The translations under genes and the position numbers were made by a program. Under the pieces are notes generated by a model, which saw nothing but the letters and a program-made list of their open reading frames with translations, was not told the origin of the DNA and did not search any database. DNA of 23,518 bases from Saccoglossus kowalevskii (lineage: Eukaryota; Hemichordata; Enteropneusta; Harrimaniidae). Below, in pieces: positions 20,794-23,518 of this stretch; position 1 is the first letter of the stretch; the number at the start of each line of letters is the position of its first letter. Where the stretch lies: assembly GCF_000003605.2 (NCBI RefSeq), contig NW_003136835.1:1-23518 (forward strand), written 5' to 3'.

Positions 20794-20945
20794 TACTGTA
20801 AAATACTTTATTTTTACTTGGATTTTATCTATTTTTACTGAAGGGATGATTCAGTGAAAATTAAATCAAGCAAATATATATATTTTACACTCAGCACCCA
20901 AAAAGTTTTTTTTTCTGCAAACATTCATTCCTGTGTTTTACAGTA
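20794..20945. mobile_element. MITE with TACTGTAAAATAC ends
   Basis: The left end TACTGTAAAATACTTTATTT is nearly the same as at 16138; the right end TGTTTTACAGTA is an imperfect inverted copy. TA flanks both sides. The element is 152 bp and non-coding. Confidence 0.75.
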
Positions 20946-21826
20946 GTAGTAGCCAGAGAAAGAAAGACAATTTTGGTCAACTTGTTTTCTAAAAAAAACA
21001 TAGTTGAACTATGGTTACCTTGCCTTTTGTTATATAATATTATTCCCTTTATCATAGTTTGTTTCAATATAAAAATGCATTGTCATAATAAATTTTGAAT
21101 TTGGGTCGGACCAACACCGAGACAAATATGAACTGCCTTATTATATTCATTGTGTGACTACTGTATTATTTGAAAAGTAAAAAAACATCCTCTATGAATA
21201 GCTATCATGTTGCAAGCTCTGCCTTGTATGCAAATCAACTTAAATAGTTAGTTTTTTTCTCAATTTTTGCATGATATTTTCATACAGGACATCTGTCCTC
21301 CATACTCAGGGAAGACTTTATATTGATGAATAAGGTGACCAAATTTTGATAAAGTTTGGAATTGAATTAGTAAAGTTATTGTGCACACAATATTACAATT
21401 ATTAACAATGACGACAATAGTGACGACGACAACGGCGGATAGACAAGACATTTTCCCCTTAATATACCTTTCCCTTCCATCTTTGATGGTACGGGCAAGG
21501 TAAAAACTATTGATGTACACATTTTAGACTGAGGAGTGAGATGGCATGAATACAGCTACAATCAGTAAGAGTGACATTATTATATTTTTAATTGAAGGAG
21601 CCAAAATAAAACGCTGTCTAGACATGACACACACTGGACTCAATGTAAGTCAGAGTCAACATAGTATTCTGTGATTATTATAAATATGGTTGATTACTCC
21701 ATATGCAAGAAACCACACTAGTGGGTCACCTGGTATTAAAAAACATGCCCACCAGAAATCCTTATTGATATAGTAACCAAACCAAACTGTCCAGCTGAAT
21801 TGATTTTTACTGTATGTACAAACACG

Positions 21827-21860
21827 TATATATATATATATACATTGCACACACACACAC
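21827..21860. repeat. TA and CA dinucleotide microsatellites
   Basis: A run of TA (about 21827-21842) is followed after a few bases by a run of CA (about 21847-21860). Confidence 0.9.
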
Positions 21861-22097
21861 TGAATAGGATATGTTGCCTTGACAATCATCTAATAGAAGA
21901 ATCTTATTTTTCCAATAAGATTCACAATTACAATGTTTTATATTCCAAAATATACCAAAAAGTGAAGAAATGGAGCAAATGCAATAATTTATTAAATACT
22001 ATGCATACTTTTCTGATTCCAAAAATAAATTACCATACTTGACTAATTATACACCCCCACCCCCACCCACATGGTTATACACAACAGTAAAAGTAAA

Positions 22098-22308
22098 TAC
22101 TGTAAAATGACTAATTTTCACTGGGTTTAAATTTCACTGATTTACCATTTCAGGCATATTCAGTTGTTTTTAAATTCACAGTTTTGTCATTTATATAATT
22201 TGTTCTATGCTAAATTTTACATATTCACTGGGTTTTAATTTAGCGCATTTTCCAGCCAGCGAAATAAGCTAAATTAAAACCCAGTGAATAATTAACCATT
22301 TTACAGTA
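22098..22308. mobile_element. Complete MITE with TACTGTAAAATG ... CACTGGGTTT inverted ends
   Basis: The left arm TACTGTAAAATGACTAATTT then TCACTGGGTTTAAATTT is mirrored on the right by AAATTAAAACCCAGTGAATA then ATTAACCATTTTACAGTA, giving inverted repeats of almost 40 bases with few mismatches. TA flanks both sides. A second internal direct copy of TTCACTGGGTTTTAATTT at about 22215-22232 makes the middle fold back as well. It is 211 bp and non-coding. Confidence 0.85.
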
Positions 22309-23518
22309 AATGAACAAAATAATTTGTGTGAGTGTGGCTTTTAATTTGCATAACAATAAATTAACTTATTTGCATAAAAAAAGCTTAAGTTGTGGGACAC
22401 ATTTACTATTCTTCCTTACTTTAGTAATACTTGCATTTGAGCAATTAACTCCTAGGTTTTCATCAGTTTTCACTTTTAGACAATCAATTTATTTGAGGAG
22501 AGATATCTGCTTACACTGACTGAGTCTATGGAAATGTGACACCAGGACACACATTCTTGAAATGTAAGTAACTCTGTCATCCCAAGGTTATGGACACATA
22601 ACCTATTGGAGTTATAACCAATCAACAGAATATTACTATTTTATAGCATTTGGCTTCACTACTAAAACCATATTAAATAATTCCATTTAATACAATAGTT
22701 ACAAGGATTTCTAAGATGAGGTTATGTAACTGATGCGATTTGTGACGAAAATAATATCATAAAGTCATGTGAATTATGAGAAATAAATCCAATCATGACG
22801 TTCTGTGTGACACTATTGACATATGTATGTGTGGTTGCTTTACTGCACCTCTGTTTGCATGGTGCTTCTGGTGGAGCAAATACAATAAAACTTCTAAAGA
22901 CACATGTAGTGCGTATACTTCCTATTTAGCTGCACTCTAAATTTAATCTGAAAAGTTATGAATTCTTCCAAATTTAGTAGAAATAAATAATTACTGAACA
23001 GACCTGGGTTATCTGGTTGCTTAGCTACCAACTTCTAGATGGGATGGGGGATGGGGGGTGAATCAACACTTAACCACTAAGTGGGAATATGCACTTTTAG
23101 ACAGACACTTCTAGTATACCAGCTTCAGTTTTGTCTTTCAGATATTCATGTTAACTTTGAAAGATTACAATATGTTCATATAAGAAGGAAAAAACACTTT
23201 TTTTTCATTTATACACCAATACAAAGTCAGCCATATTTGAATTCATAGCATTTTGCCCTCTGTATGTACTTTTGTAAGATCTTTCTGTCAGTGACGAAAT
23301 ACCTATGTCTGCTCAATTTTAGGAAAACTGAGGCAAGCAAATTAATGAATGACAATAATCACTTCTTTTCATTGTGATTACACTTACATGTAATAGCCGC
23401 ACAACATGTCTGTGGAACTAAAAACTGGTCTATTTGCAATAGTATAAATAGTAATAAAGACTGGATTTGGTATTCTGCACAATCAGAAACCCCTACATAC
23501 TATACAGGTTGTGGTAAA

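Larger units (their letters stand above)
17547..23518. other. Upstream region or 5' UTR intron; no protein-coding gene recognised
   Basis: All open frames here are short and low-complexity, or lie in repeats. Besides the repeats listed separately, 17566-18340, 18940-19430, 19545-20270 and 22310-23518 show no gene or RNA I can support. The stretch 19720-19940 is somewhat less AT-rich but has no open frame with clear splice sites. A segment at 20210-20250 (AAAGACCACCTGTCTATAGC followed by GACCACTTTT) looks like a fragment of a dispersed repeat. Confidence 0.55.

Noticed and set aside
22310-22519. Plus-strand frame of 69 codons just after a MITE
   Set aside because: Short, hydrophobic and low-complexity, with no recognisable motif or splice context.

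Overview
This window is AT-rich animal nuclear DNA holding one recognisable gene, broken by introns and repeats. It has GT..AG introns with polypyrimidine acceptors, several microsatellites, short inverted-repeat transposons, and tandem arrays of about 150 bp that end in hairpins. No bacterial, organellar or viral gene set is visible. The repeat style and the gene family suggest a marine invertebrate, but I cannot name the phylum from this sequence alone.

The gene is on the minus strand, from 17546 (start codon) to 3234 (stop). It encodes an alpha-2,8-sialyltransferase of the ST8Sia family (CAZy family GT29). Six coding exons join in frame: 17546-16948, 16473-16329, 14862-14750, 12555-12466, 8914-8673 and 3484-3234. 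Together they give 1440 nt, or 479 residues plus a TAG stop. Every junction is a clean splice site and every phase matches. The protein is a type II Golgi membrane enzyme with a short cytosolic tail, one membrane anchor, an unusually long acidic and N-glycosylated stem, then sialylmotifs L, S, III and VS in order. The four cysteines that form the two ST8Sia disulfides are present. The nearly invariant Asn of motif L (VGN) is Ser here. At least one 5' UTR exon must lie upstream, because a splice acceptor directly abuts the ATG.

Layout along the plus strand: 1-375 short tandem repeats; 376-3233 AT-rich sequence downstream of the gene, including its 3' UTR; 3234-17546 the gene. The introns carry different repeats. 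Intron 5 (3485-8672) has two direct copies of a roughly 700 bp repeat and two related inverted-repeat element ends. Intron 4 (8915-12465) has a 157 bp tandem array ending in a perfect hairpin. Intron 3 (12556-14749) has a 1.6 kb candidate DNA transposon. Intron 2 (14863-16328) has a second, unrelated array of about 150 bp units, also ending in a hairpin, and a short inverted-repeat element. From 17547 to 23518 lies the 5' intron or upstream region, with a truncated second copy of the 157 bp element, a 21 bp minisatellite and two more inverted-repeat elements. I found no second protein-coding gene and no tRNA or rRNA.

The most notable points are the motif L substitution, the coding AAG microsatellite beside the catalytic His, and two independent repeat families with the same design (tandem units of about 150 bp, a short microsatellite, a terminal hairpin). 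That design resembles Helentron-associated or 'pearl'-type non-autonomous elements.
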